Positions 51,998 to 62,949 of a stretch of DNA of 64,000 bases are shown here, piece by piece. The stretch covers positions 87,827,637 to 87,891,636 of the forward strand of contig NC_132923.1 in the NCBI RefSeq assembly GCF_047675955.1. The letters run 5' to 3'. The notes under the pieces were generated by a model. It did no database searches. It was not told the origin of the DNA and worked only from the letters and a program-made list of their open reading frames with translations. The stretch is from Chlorocebus sabaeus (Eukaryota; Chordata; Mammalia; Primates; Cercopithecidae). Each line of letters starts with the position of its first letter. Position 1 is the stretch's first letter. Both the position numbers and the translations under genes were made by a program.

Positions 51998-52341
51998 GGC
52001 CGGGTGTGATACCTCACACTTGTAATCCCAGCACTTTGGGAGTCTGAGGTGGGTGGATCAATTGAGGTCAGGAGTTCAAGACCAGCCTGGCCAACAAAGT
52101 GAAACCCCATCTCTACTAAAAATACAAAACAAAAAGAAAAAAAAAATTAGCTAGGCCTGATGGTACACTCCTGTAATCCCAGCTACTCGGGAGGCTGAAG
52201 GACAGGAATCGTTTGAACCCTGGAGGCAGAGGTTGCGGTGACCCCAGATAGTGCCACTGCACTCCAGCCTAGGTGACAGAGCAAGACTCTGTCTCCAAAA
52301 ATAAATAAAATAAAATAAAATAAAATAAAATAAAATAAAAT
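51998..52341 (+). mobile_element. AluS, full length
   Basis: 'ggccgggtgtgatacctcac', 'aattgaggtcaggagttcaa', 'aaaaattagctaggcctgat' and 'ttgaaccctggaggcagagg' with an (AAATA)n tail at 52298-52341. The mid A-rich linker is long. Confidence 0.93.
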
Positions 52342-52784
52342 AATTCATGGTCATGCAAAGTGGTCAGCCACCTTCTATCTTAGTCTTAGTCTTGCAAGGA
52401 TCTTGTTCTTCTTAACATTGCTGTCTTCTTCTGCATATAATGTTTCAGTTTTGAATAGAATATTGTGACAGGATTAAAACCTCCCTCTTTGAAAAATCAA
52501 CATTTTGGCAGCCCCTTGCTGTTCTGTTTCTAAAGGTGCCCAAATTTGCTGTCCTCATTCATCTAACCACAGGAGATCATTATCCAGTGACAGAGCTCTA
52601 TTCCACTACCATACCTCATAATGAGAATGCCTTCTTCAATGGGGGATGGCAGAGATGAGGGTTGTAGGGGGAGAGTGGAGGCGGTGCAAATCTTGTAGAC
52701 CTCGGAAAAAAACTTCTATACAGTTACAGGTGCCCAGTGGATATCACCTCACGGCCTGCTGATCTACCAGGTGGAAACTTTACA
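52342..52784. other. Unassigned non-coding sequence
   Basis: Nothing recognised. Confidence 0.3.
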
Positions 52785-52820
52785 TACATATACATATATT
52801 AATATACACATATATATATA
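52785..52820 (+). repeat. (TA)n-rich tract
   Basis: acatacatatacatatatta and acacatatatatata, ending at the MER2 left terminus. Tigger elements insert at TA. Confidence 0.85.
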
Positions 52821-52950
52821 GTTGGCCCTCCATATCCATACGTTCTGCATCCATAGCTACAACTAATTACAGATCAAAAATATTCAAAATAAGAATTGCA
52901 TCTGTATCAAACATGTCCAAATTATTTTTTCTTGTCATTATTCTCTAGTC

Positions 52951-53365
52951 CAGGGGTGTCTAATCTTTTGGCTTCCCTGGGCCACATTGGAAGAATAATA
53001 ACTGTCTTGGGCCACACATAAAATACACCAACACTAATGATAGCCGATGAACTTTAAAAAAAAAATCACAAGAAAATCTCATAGTGTTTTAAGAAAGTTT
53101 ACAAATTTTTGTTGGGCCACATTCAAAGCCATCCTGGGATCAGCTGGGCGTGGTGGTGCATGCCTGTAATCCCAACTACTTAGGAGGCTGAGGCAGGAGA
53201 ATTGCTTGAACTCAGGTGGCAGAGATTGCAGTGAGCCTAGATTGCACCACGGCACTCCAGCCTGGGCAACAGAGTAAGACTCTGTCTCAAAAATAAATAA
53301 ATAAATAAACAAAGCCGTCCTGGGCTGCATATGGCCTGTGGGCCATGGGTTTGAGAAACTTTTGT
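52951..53365 (+). mobile_element. MER30-type hAT element, interrupted by Alu
   Basis: 'caggggtgtctaatcttttg' gcttccctgggcc to ...aaagccatcctggg (53138), resuming at 53311 with aaagccgtcctgggctgcat and 'atggcctgtgggccatgggt'. It lies inside MER2, so it is younger than the MER2. Confidence 0.88.
53139..53310 (+). mobile_element. 5'-truncated Alu (right arm only) with 14-bp target duplication
   Basis: Begins 'cagctgggcgtggtggtgca', the start of the second Alu arm, continues 'gaggctgaggcaggagaatt' and 'ccagcctgggcaacagagta', and ends in an (AAAT)n tail. Flanks aaagccatcctggg (53125-53138) and aaagccgtcctggg (53311-53324) differ at one base. Confidence 0.95.
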
Positions 53366-53425
53366 GTGAAACAATATAGTAAAACAACTATTTACATGCC
53401 ATCTACATTGTATTAGATATTATAA

Positions 53426-53518
<93 letters not shown>

Positions 53519-53665
53519 TAGAGATTATTTAAAGTATACAAGAGTATGTGCATGGGTTATGTGCAAATACTATTCTATTTTATATAAAGGACTTGAGTGT
53601 CCATGGATTTTTGTATCCACAGGAGGTCCTGGAATCAATCTCCCGTGGATACTGAGGGATGACTG

Positions 53666-53736
53666 TACACACACACACACACACATATGTGTGTGTGTGT
53701 ATATATATGTGTGTGTGTGTATATATATATGTATAC
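53666..53736 (+). repeat. (CA)n(TG)n(TA)n compound microsatellite
   Basis: A run of about nine CA units meets TATGTGTG..., so CA and TG halves are mutually complementary. Two further TATATA and TGTGTG blocks follow. Overlapping frames on both strands (53559-53800) are artefacts. Confidence 0.95.
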
Positions 53737-53737
53737 A

Positions 53738-53962
53738 GATGGTCCTCAGCTTACAATGGTTTGATTCAGCTTTTTTGACTTTATAATGGTGGGAAAGCAA
53801 TACGCATTTAGTAAAAACCTTACTTCTCTCTCAATGCTAGGCAGTAGCAGCTAGCACAGCTCCAAGTCAGTCACACATTTTTGACTTAAACTATTTTTAA
53901 CATATTTTCAATGGGTTCATTGGGACATAACCTCATTGTGAGTCAAGTGGCATCTATGTATG
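53738..53962 (+). mobile_element. Tigger-like (TcMar) MITE, family uncertain
   Basis: 'acagatggtcctcagcttac' aatggtttgattcagc at the left and 'attgggacataacctcattg' tgagtcaagtggcatc at the right are imperfect inverted repeats. Internal 'gcaatacgcatttagtaaaa' fits a Tigger-class non-autonomous element. Confidence 0.7.
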
Positions 53963-53964
53963 TC

Positions 53965-54410
53965 AAATTCAAAGTATATTTAAAATTTTATTTTGTTGTA
54001 TTGGATCCATTTCCTCCTCTTCTGATAATAGCACTCAAATCTTGCTTATGGAGGATCACTTTTAAACGTGGTTTGAAAGAGACACCCACCCATGGAGTCA
54101 GAGATGAGACACATGACCTCATACATTAGTCCATCAGCAATTCCATCCCCTCGGGCTGCAGAATTATACTACAGTTGGATATGTATATTAATTGATATTT
54201 GTTGGGCAGCTATTTGTTGGGTAATTGTTTAGTGAACTCTATTGGCTTTATGTCTCCTAAATTTATCCTTTTTATTACCGTTATAAAATCCCCAGTCTAA
54301 ATGCAAAACAAAAGAAAAACTCCAAATTAATTTACTTCAATTTGTCATTCACTGAGTGTGTTCCAAGTGTGAAGGACTGTGATATTCACCAGAAATACAG
54401 AGATGAGCAA
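53965..54410. other. Unassigned non-coding sequence
   Basis: Nothing recognised. Confidence 0.3.
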
Positions 54411-54420
54411 GATATGGCTC

Positions 54421-54729
54421 TTTTTTTTTTTTTTTTTTTTTTTTCCTGAGACAGAGTCTCGCTCTGTCACCCAGGCTGGATTGCAATGACACGATCTTGG
54501 CTCACTGCAACCTCCACCTCCTGGGTTCAAGTGATTCTCCTGTCTCAGCCTCCCGAGTAGCTGGGACTACAGAGACTGCTACCATGCCCAGCCAATTGTT
54601 TTTGTACTTTTAGTAGAGATGGGCTTTCACCATATTGGCCAGGCTGGTCTTGAACTCCTGACTTTGTGATCCACCTGCCTCAGACTCCCAAAGTGCTGCA
54701 CTTATAGGCGCGAGCCACCGCGCCCGGCT
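54421..54729 (-). mobile_element. AluS/Y-class, full length
   Basis: Long T-run (inverted poly(A)), then 'gagacagagtctcgctctgt', 'acgatcttggctcactgcaa' and 'gagccaccgcgcccggctga'. gatatgg at 54411 and again at 54730 is a short visible part of the target duplication. It lies inverted to the Alus at 51998 and 53139. Confidence 0.93.
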
Positions 54730-54867
54730 GATATGGTTTATTTTTAAGTCTTTTGCCAACAGACCTTCTCAGTACATTGGGAGCTGGGGGAAGTTCCAGG
54801 CCCACATAAAACATTTACAGGTGTCAGATGAGAGAACAAATAGAGACCCATGAAGCATAAGCCTGTT

Positions 54868-54970
54868 TATTTATTAATTTATGTATATTTTAGATTCAGC
54901 AGGTACATGTGTAGGTTTGCTACATGATATATTGTGTGACACTGAGTTTTGGGGTATGAATAGCTAGCAA
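54868..54970 (-). mobile_element. L1 3'-end fragment
   Basis: 'tagattcagcaggtacatgt' gtaggtttgctacatg and 'tgtgacactgagttttgggg' are the inverted 3' UTR of an older primate/mammalian L1 (L1MA/L1PB-like). Confidence 0.75.
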
Positions 54971-54974
54971 AATA

Positions 54975-55845
54975 TTAAAATATATACCTATCTTCCTAAT
55001 TTGACAAAAAAAAAAAACCTTCCATAATGACAAACTAGAAAGATGCTTGTAAAGCTATAGTTTTTATGAGAAGTTGGCAAAATATCAAAGAGATCTGAAT
55101 TTAATTCTTATCATACACATCTGGATAATCTCTTGGGACAGAGATGGGCTGGCAGTGTTTGTATCAGTAGGTTCCCTCGGTAGGGTCCCTTTGGGCCAGA
55201 TATAAGAATAGAAGTGGAAAGTTGGCTGCATTCATCTCTCAGTACCTGCATACTCTAATATTCTCTAATAACTAAGACAATAGGTCCTTCATAAAACAGG
55301 AAATACTTGTGTTTTAAGAGGACTTTTCTTGGGAGATTTACATGCCCACGGATGTATTAACACAAATGTACATTGGTGCTGGGCTATGTGGCCAAATGCA
55401 AATTCATTAAATGCTAGACCATAATGAAGTTAAAAGTAAATTGGACTTGAAGATATATATTTGATCACAGATGCTGAGCACACAATACAGTGACATTAAA
55501 ATATTCAAATATTGAAATCAGCTCCATACTGGGGCTGTATGTTCTAAATCTAAATGGAAACATTAAACATATATCCAGACCTATATTACTCTTCTAATTT
55601 AACTGTCATAAATCTTGAAGAGTTGAAATGCAAACAGTCAAGATCACTTTTACAGTGCTGTGCACTTCCTCCAAATCCACAGCTAGCCTGTATTCCAAGA
55701 TCTGCCACTGAATCACTCCCGGGCTTTCCTTTTGACTTCTGGGCTTTTCTGGAACAATCAGAACAGCAACTCTGCCAGACTCTTTGAGACCTTCTAGGCA
55801 AGCCAACCCCTACATTTCAGCAGGCAGTCTGCTAGCTCTTTGAAA
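54975..55845. other. Unassigned non-coding sequence
   Basis: No repeat recognised. Frames 55554-55787 (+) and 55586-55806 (-) overlap and lack family features. Confidence 0.3.
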
Positions 55846-55849
55846 GTCC

Positions 55850-56000
55850 CTGTGGCTCAGCAGAAAGAGTTCTCAATTTAGAATGCGATGACATGGGTTT
55901 GAGTTATGCTTCAGCCACCTATGGGCTGGAAAGTCCTAGAATAGTCACTTAATCTTTTGGAGGCTCAATTTATTTATCTATAAAATGGAATAGTTGGAAA
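55850..56000 (+). mobile_element. MIR SINE
   Basis: 'agaatgcgatgacatgggtt' tgagttatgc, 'ggaggctcaatttatttatc' and tataaaatggaatag give the forward MIR. Confidence 0.8.
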
Positions 56001-56039
56001 GTCAGCATTTTCTATCCCAGGAATATTCTATACATACGT

Positions 56040-56400
56040 ATAATACAATAATTATTTTATATATTTTTTAAATTTTTTCTATTTAATTTCTGTTATATAT
56101 CCATTGTAGAAGCTTTTGTACATACAGAAAATGTTATATCAGAGAAAAATATTATCTGTAAACCCAAAAATAACTAGTATTAATATGCTGAATATTTTCT
56201 TCCTAATTTCTTTGCATATGTATGTATGTATATATAGTTAAGAACATATTTTATAGTTATATATCATTTAATATACTGTGAGAGTTTTCCCACATTATTT
56301 GACATTATTTATCAATGCTTTAAATGATTAAATGATATTAATTTGACATGATGTGAATATTCCTTTGAAATGATTATTTAAAATTTCCCAGAATTTATAC
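56040..56400 (-). mobile_element. Old L1/HAL1-like 3' fragment
   Basis: Very AT-rich. 'ttttcttcctaatttctttg' catatgtatgtatg, aagaacatattttatagtta and 'gagttttcccacattatttg' recall the inverted 3' region of old L1. Confidence 0.45.
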
Positions 56401-56524
56401 TTTAAGTGGTTCTCAGGTACCATTATAGTATATGTGAAGTCACACAGCAATGAATGTTCACATTATTTTATAGCTATTCAAACATCACCTGTCTCCTAAC
56501 TTATGAATAAGAATGAAATCATAT

Positions 56525-56593
56525 TCATGTATCTAAGTCCAGTGCATAGTATGGTGCCTGGCATAAGACAAAGCCTTTAAAAATGTGTACTGA
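56525..56593 (+). mobile_element. L2 LINE tail (split by L1, part 1)
   Basis: 'gcatagtatggtgcctggca' taagacaaagcc, then aaatgtgtactga. The tail continues at 60661 after the L1. Confidence 0.75.
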
Positions 56594-56628
56594 TCAACTA
56601 GCGAGCAAAATAAGCAGCTAATATCATA

Positions 56629-59600
56629 ATGACAGGATCAAGTTCACACATAACAATATTAACCTTAAGTGTAAATGGACTAAATGGTCCAATTAAAAGA
56701 CACAGCCTAGCAAATTGGATAAAGAATCAAGACCCATCACTTTGCTGTATTCAGGAGTCCTGTCTCACATGCAGAGACATACATAGGCTCAAAATAAAGG
56801 GATGGAGGAAGATCTACCAAGCAAATGGAAAACAAAAAAAACCAGGGGCTGCAATCCTAGTCTCTGATAAAACAGGCTTTAAACCATCAAAGATCAAAAG
56901 AGACAAAGAAGGCCATTACATAATGGTAAAGGGATCAATTCATCAGGAAGAGCTAACTATACTAAATATATATGCACCCAATACAGGAACACCCAGATTC
57001 ATAAAGCAAGTCCTTAGAGACTTACAAAGAGACTTAGACTCCCATACAATAATAATGGGAGACTTTAACACCCCACTGTCAACATTAGACAGATCAACGC
57101 GACAGAAAGTTAACAAGGACATCCAGGAATTGAACTCAACTCTGCACCAAGCGGACCTAATAGACATCTACAGAACTCTCCACCCCAAATCAACAGAATA
57201 TACATTCTTCTCAGCACCACATCACACTTATTCCAAAATTTACCACATAGTTGGAAGTAAAGCACTCCTCAGCAAATGTAAAAGAACAGAAATTATAACA
57301 AACTGTCTCTCAGATCACAGTGCGATCAAACTAGAACTCAGGACTAAGAAACTCAATCAAAACTGCTCAACTACATGGAAACTGAACAACCTGCTCCTGA
57401 ATGACTACTGGGTACATAAAGAAATGAAGGCAGAAATAAACATGTTCTTTGAAACCAAAGAGAACAAAGATACAACATACCAGAATTTCTGGGACACATT
57501 TAAAGCAGTGTGTAGAGGGAAATTTATAGCACTAAATGCCCACAAGAGAAAGCTGGAAAGATCTAAAATTGACACCTTAACATCACAATTAAAAGAACTA
57601 GAGAAGCAAGAGCAAACACATTCAAAAGCTAGCAGAAGGCAAGAAATAACTAAGATCAGAGCAGAACTGAAGGAGACCGAGACACAAAAAACCCTCCAAA
57701 AAATCAATGAATCCAGGAGCTGGTTTTTTGAAAAGATCAACAAAATTGATAGATGGCTAGCAAGACTAATAAAGAAGAAAAGACAGAAGAATCAAATAGA
57801 CACAATAAAAAATGATAAACGGGATATCACCACTGACCCCACAGAAATACAAACTACCATCAGAGCATACTATAAATACCTCTACGCAAATAAACTAGAA
57901 AACCTAGAAGAAATGGATAATTTCCTGGACACTTACACTCTTCCAAGACTAAACCAGGAAGAAGTTGAATCCCTGAAGAGACCAATAGCAGGCTCTGAAA
58001 TTGAGGCAATAATTAATAGCATACCAACCAAAAAAAGTTCAGGACCAGACAGATTCACTGCTGAATTCTACCAGAGGTACAAGGAGGAGTTGGTACCATT
58101 CCTTCTGAAACTATTACAACAATAGAAAAAGAGGGAATCCTCCCTAACTCATTTTATGAGGCCAATTTGGTATCATCTTCATACCAAAGCCTGGCAGAGA
58201 TACCAAAAAAAAGAGAATTTTAGACCAATATCCCTGTAGAACATCGATACAAAAATCCTCAATAAAATACTGGCAAACCAAATCCAGCAGCACATCAAAA
58301 AGCTTACCCACCAAAATCAAGTGGACTTCATCCCTGGGATGCAAGGCTGGTTCAACATACGCAAATCAATAAACGTAATCCAGCATATAAACAGAACCAC
58401 AGACAAAAACCACATGATTATCTCAACAGATGCAGAAAAGGCCTTCCACAAAATTCAACAGCCCTTCATGCTAAAAACTCTCAGTAAATTCTATATTGAT
58501 GGAACGTATCTCAAAATAATAAGAGCTATTTATGACAAACCCATAGCCAATATCATACTGAATGGGCAAAAACTGGAAGCATTCCCTTTGAAAACTGGCA
58601 TAAGATAGGGATGCCCTCTCTCACCACTCCTATTCAACATAGTGTTGGAAGTTCTGGCTAGGGCAATCAGGCAAGAGAAAGAAATAAAAGGTATTCAGTT
58701 AGAAAAGAAGTAGTCAAATTGTCCCTGTTTGCAGATGACGTGATTGTATATTTAGAAAATCCAATTGTCTCAGCCCAAAATCTCCTTAAGCTGCTAAGCA
58801 ACTTCAGCAAAGTCTCAGGATACAAAATCAATGTGCAAAAATCACAAGCATTCTTATACACTAGTAACAGACAAACAGAGAGCCAAATCATGAATGAACT
58901 CCCACTCATAATAGCTTCAAAGAGAATAAAATACCTAGGAATCCAACTTACAAGGGATGTAAAGGACCTCTTCAAGGAGAACTACAAACCACTGCTCAGT
59001 GAAATAAAAGAGGACACAAACAAATGGAAGAACATACCATGCTCGTGGATAGGAAGAATCAATATTGTGAAAATGGCCATACTGCCCAAGGTAATTTATA
59101 GATTCAATGCCATCCCCATTAAGTTACCAATGACCTTCTTCACAGAATTGGAAAAGACTGCTTTAAAGTTGATATGGAACCCAAAAAGAGCCCTCATTGC
59201 CAAGACAATCCTAAGAAAAAAGAACAAAGCTGGAGGCATCACGCTACCTGACTTCAAACTATACTACAAGGCTACAGTAACCAAAACAGCATGGTACTGG
59301 TACCACAACAGAGATATAGACCAATGAAGCAGAACAGAGCCCTCAGAAATAATACCACATATCTACAGCCATCTGATCTTTGACAAACCTGAGAAAAACA
59401 AGAAATGGGGAAAGGATTCCCTATTTAATAAATGGTACTGGGAAAATTGGCTAGCCATAAGTAGAAAGCTGAAACTGGATCCTTTCCTTACTCCTTATAC
59501 GAAAATTAATTCGAGATGGATTAGAGACTTAAAGGTTAGACCTAAAACCATAAAAACCCTAGAAGAAAACCTAGGTAATACCATTCAGGACATAGGCATG

Positions 59601-60451
59601 GGTAAGGACTTCATGTCTAAAACACCAAAAGCAATGGCAACAAAAGCCAAAATTGACAAATGGGATCTAATTAAACTAAAGAGCTTCTGCACCACAAAAG
59701 AAACTGCCATCAGAGTGAACAGGCAACTGACAGGATGGGAGAAAATTTTTGCAATCTACTCATCTGACGAAGGACTAATATCCAGAATCTATGAAGAACT
59801 CAATCAGATTTACAAGAAAAAAAACAACCCCATCAAAAAGTGGGCAATGGATACGAACAGACACTTAAAGAAGACATTCATACAGCCAACAGACACATGA
59901 AAAAATGCTTATCATCACTCACCATCAGAGAAATGCAAATCAAAACCACAATGAGATACCATCTCACACCAGTTAGAATGGCAATCATTAAAAAATCAGG
60001 AAACAACAGGTGCTAGAGAGGATGTGGAGAAATAGGAACACTTTTACACTGTTGGTGGGACTGTAAACTAGTTCAACCATTGTGGAAAACAGTATGGTGA
60101 TTCCCCAAGGATCTAGAACTAGAAATACCGTTTGACCCAGCCATCCCATTACTGGGGATATACCCAAAGGATTATAAGTCATGCTGCTATAAAGACACAT
60201 GCACATGTATGTTTATTGTGGCACTATTCACAATAGCAAAGACTTGGAATCAACCCAAATGTCCATCAGTGACAGACTGGATTAAGAAAATGTGGCACAT
60301 ATACACCATGGAATACTATGCAGCCATAAAAAAGGATGAGTTCGTGTCCTTTGTAGGGACATGAATGCAGCTGGAAACCATCATTTTCAGCAAACTGTCA
60401 CAAGAACAGAAAACCAAATACTACATGTTCTCACTCATAGGCGGGAATTGA
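56629..60451 (+). pseudogene. L1 ORF2 pseudogene (endonuclease-reverse transcriptase)
   Basis: L1 ORF2p nicks target DNA with an N-terminal APE-like endonuclease and primes reverse transcription with a central RT. The normal start (MTGS...) is present and 498 codons are open to TAG at 58123. The endonuclease keeps E43, Y115, D145, N147, T192, S228, D229 and H230, but the N14 position is Ser and the D205 position is Tyr (KIYHI). A 1-bp loss before 58123 shifts the frame. Further breaks are a CAG-to-TAG change at 58606, a frameshift with stop near 58710, and a TGG-to-TGA change at 59325. The RT FADD motif survives (58728-58739) in a separate open piece (58719-59327). The family stop is at 60449-60451. 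The element cannot make functional protein. Reverse-strand frames here are shadows. Confidence 0.95.
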
Positions 60452-60504
60452 ACAATGAGATCACTTGGACAGGAAGGGGATCATCACACACTGGGTCCTA
60501 TTGT

Positions 60505-60524
60505 GGGGAGGGGTAGGGGGAGGG
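60505..60524 (+). repeat. L1 3' UTR G-quadruplex motif
   Basis: G-runs of 4, 4, 5 and 3 separated by 1, 2 and 1 bases. This is the polypurine motif of primate L1 3' UTRs. Confidence 0.85.
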
Positions 60525-60660
60525 ATAGCATTAGGAGATATATGTAATGTAAATGATGAGTTAATGGGTGCAGCACACCAACATGGCACATGTATACATA
60601 TGTAACAAACCTGCACGTTGTGCACATATACCCTAGAATTTAAAGCATAATAAAAAAAAA

Positions 60661-60712
60661 ATTGTGTGCTGAATAAATAAGTCAATGAGAGAGTGAATGC
60701 ACCGACTTGTCA
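60661..60712 (+). mobile_element. L2 LINE tail (split by L1, part 2)
   Basis: 'tgtgctgaataaataagtca' atgagagagtgaatgc is the L2 GAATG-type end, continuing 56525-56593. Confidence 0.7.
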
Positions 60713-60714
60713 TT

Positions 60715-61185
60715 TCTTCAATGTCACTGCTTTCTCAGGGAGAAGTGGAGGGGTGTTCTCCAACCAGACCAGACAGAGATGGGGTGGTGGTGGGATTCTT
60801 TTCCAAGGCAACTGGTTAGCATCCTTCTCTCACCTCCGCCTCCACACTTCCGTCAGCTAAATTTTTTCTTCTGAAACTCAAGGTCCAACTAGCCTTTTTA
60901 TTGGAATGCAATTGCCAAAGCTGTTATTGGCTTAGCTCACATTTTGCCTTTGTCATGAGCCACCTTTCTGTGCATAACAAATGAGAACAGTCTTAATAAA
61001 TAAATCATTAGTGACCTAATTAAAAAGAGACACACTGGGGTGCTAACAAGAATAGGGGTCAGAGCAGACACCTTGGCTTCATTTCATCGGAGAAGAGTCG
61101 ACAATCACACAGGCACTGGAGAAGACTTCCTTAAACTAGAAGGGCTGTGCCCCTCAAAGATCTTTCCAGAACAAAATAATCTTAA
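60715..61185. other. Unique sequence; candidate conserved island 60880-61035
   Basis: 60890-61030 shows two CCAAT boxes in reverse (tttattggaatgc; gttattggcttag), SOX/TCF-like gcctttgtcatg and homeodomain-like cctaattaaaaag. No repeat recognised. The frame 61040-61237 lacks family features. Confidence 0.4.
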
Positions 61186-61189
61186 AAAT

Positions 61190-61372
61190 AATGATAATAA
61201 TAGTACTGAGTATTATTTGTACCCAGTAATTTGCTGAGATTTTTAGAATATGCTAACTAAATGTTCCATGTATATTGTTTTAACTGATGCTTACAATGCC
61301 CCATAAACAAGAAAAGTAATATTACGTCTACTTGACTTATAAGGAAATTGAGTCTCCTCAAGGTTAAATAAC
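61190..61372 (-). mobile_element. MIR SINE
   Basis: 'taatagtactgagtattatt', 'tgcttacaatgccccataaa' and 'acttataaggaaattgagtc' give the inverted MIR. Confidence 0.65.
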
Positions 61373-61394
61373 AACTGGAATAGCTGATTTTCAT

Positions 61395-61610
61395 AAGGTT
61401 GAATGGCTGTATGGCTGTGAAGCCAGACTGATCTGAGTTTGAATCTTGGCTCTACCATTATGTATAAGCTGCATTACTATGGGAAAGTTATTTACCTCCT
61501 TGAGGCTCCATCTGCTCCTCTATAAAATAGAGATTAAGGGACTAAATATTATTCTATTGTGACTACTTGTATTGTTATCATGATTATAATGTTAATATTC
61601 TTTGGTTATT
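61395..61610 (+). mobile_element. MIR SINE, near full length
   Basis: 'tgaagccagactgatctgag' tttgaatcttggctctacc, 'ctatgggaaagttatttacc' and 'tctgctcctctataaaatag' give the forward MIR. Confidence 0.9.
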
Positions 61611-61611
61611 A

Positions 61612-61720
61612 TAATAGCAATGCCAGACTCTGGGCTAGAGCTATGAGCATCCAGAAATGTACAAGAAAGACATAGTGCTTACCCTCCAGGAGTTTCCAGT
61701 CTGACTTAGCATATAACCAC
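61612..61720 (-). mobile_element. L2 LINE fragment
   Basis: 'ccagactctgggctagagct' and 'gtgcttaccctccaggagtt' tccagtctgac are inverted L2. Confidence 0.7.
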
Positions 61721-61844
61721 ATAGCTAGTAAATAACAAAGCTGTAATTTGAGCCAGAGCTATGGAACATTAAAACACTTTTCTATTACCTACTATATCAC
61801 TTTATTGTAGCATATGTCTGACATTATTGTCATTAATTATTTAT

Positions 61845-61945
61845 ATCTGTCTTCCCCACTAAAGTGAGTCTGACAAGACAGGAATTTGCATCTCTAGTAT
61901 CCAGCACAGGCCCTGCCATGTAGTCATTCTGAGTACATTTGCTAT
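61845..61945 (+). mobile_element. L2 LINE 3' end
   Basis: 'gacaggaatttgcatctcta' gtatccagcacaggccctgcc is the forward L2 terminus. Confidence 0.65.
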
Positions 61946-61949
61946 TTTC

Positions 61950-62540
61950 AGCCAAAGGTCCTATGTTGTGCCACATAGGTCCCTGCTTCCTCACACGCCA
62001 GTCAGGACCACTATTTCAATATTTTTATCCTCTTTTCTGTGTCCCACTTCCCCTCCCCCTCTCCCCATTACAATTCTGCAGTGAGTGATTCCCTCTGTCA
62101 TCTCACCGTAAATTGATGACTCGGGCCTGCTGATGCACTGAGCCACATGGCTAATACATCAGCTAAATGGATGCCGAAAACACCACCTGCTCCTTCAGGC
62201 AAATGGCACTTTGGAAAATGGAATGTGTAATCAATAGAATTAAGCCTTAAGCAGAGCTCCATACCCTTGTCCCAGTACAGGGCCTTGGCAGGCAAACAGT
62301 GGGAAGATTTTTTTTTTCTTTTTTTAGTCGTTTTCAAAGCACATGGCTTGACACTTGTTCAGCCAGTTCTGTTGTCACTACCACAGTCAGCATGGTATTC
62401 TCGGCAAATTATCTCTTCCCCCCATCCAGCCTGAGTGCCTTAGTCAGTTGGCCTATCTCTAGGAGACTGGGAGGGATAGTTTCCAATATACGGAAGCACA
62501 GGCAGCTGGGTACATCTCAAACAGCAAGGTAGTTGAAGTC
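61950..62540. other. Unique sequence; candidate conserved island 62090-62260
   Basis: 62090-62260 includes gcctgctgatgcactgagcc (MAF-like TGCTGA-type words), ggctaatacatcagc and ggaatgtgtaatcaatag, in repeat-free DNA. The frames at 62098-62532 lack family features. Confidence 0.4.
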
Positions 62541-62542
62541 AG

Positions 62543-62735
62543 GCAGGTCTCGGTGACCTTAGTGACCTTAAGCAAGGCACTCAGCCTTTCTGAACATTGA
62601 TTTTCTTGTCCATGAAGTGGCAGTAACTATTCTTACCTCATAGGGTTGTTTTTAAGATCATGTATGTAAATATCACACATGAAGGTGCTTTATAAACGAT
62701 AAAACTGCATATGAAGGTGAATCACTATCATCATC
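62543..62735 (+). mobile_element. MIR SINE
   Basis: 'gtgaccttaagcaaggcact' cagcctttctg, 'ttcttacctcatagggttgt' and atcatcatcattat give the forward MIR. Confidence 0.88.
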
Positions 62736-62739
62736 ATTA

Positions 62740-62945
62740 TAATTCCAAGGTATGGATAGGAACATAAACTCCCCTTATATTTATCTCTAGAATCTGCCTG
62801 AGGAAATAGGCTTTCAGATGTGGCAGAAAATGCCTAAGATCAAGTAGTCATTGGCCTGACAATCTTTCTAGAATTGTAGCAAAAATTAGAAAATGAAATC
62901 CTGGGAGCTAGGAGGGATACTGGATTCTACTGTGTTTAATCTATT
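62740..62945. other. Unassigned non-coding sequence
   Basis: Nothing recognised. Confidence 0.3.
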
Positions 62946-62949
62946 AAGG

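Larger units (their letters stand above)
56595..60660 (+). mobile_element. 5'-truncated L1PA-type LINE-1, 4.06 kb
   Basis: Begins about 30 bp upstream of the ORF2 start, so the 5' UTR and ORF1 (about 2 kb) are absent, typical of incomplete reverse transcription. It runs through ORF2 and a ~200-bp 3' UTR with a G-rich polypurine tract (60505-60524), then gtaacaaacctgcacgttg and a poly(A). Flanks aaatgtgtactga (56581-56593) and aattgtgtgctga (60660-60672) agree at 11 of 13, a plausible target duplication within an L2 tail. The 3' UTR words suggest an older L1PA subfamily, not the youngest ones. Confidence 0.95.

Noticed and set aside
57405..57743. 112-codon reverse frame
   Set aside because: Antisense shadow of L1 ORF2. 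Likewise 56943-57167, 58144-58344 and 58667-58975.
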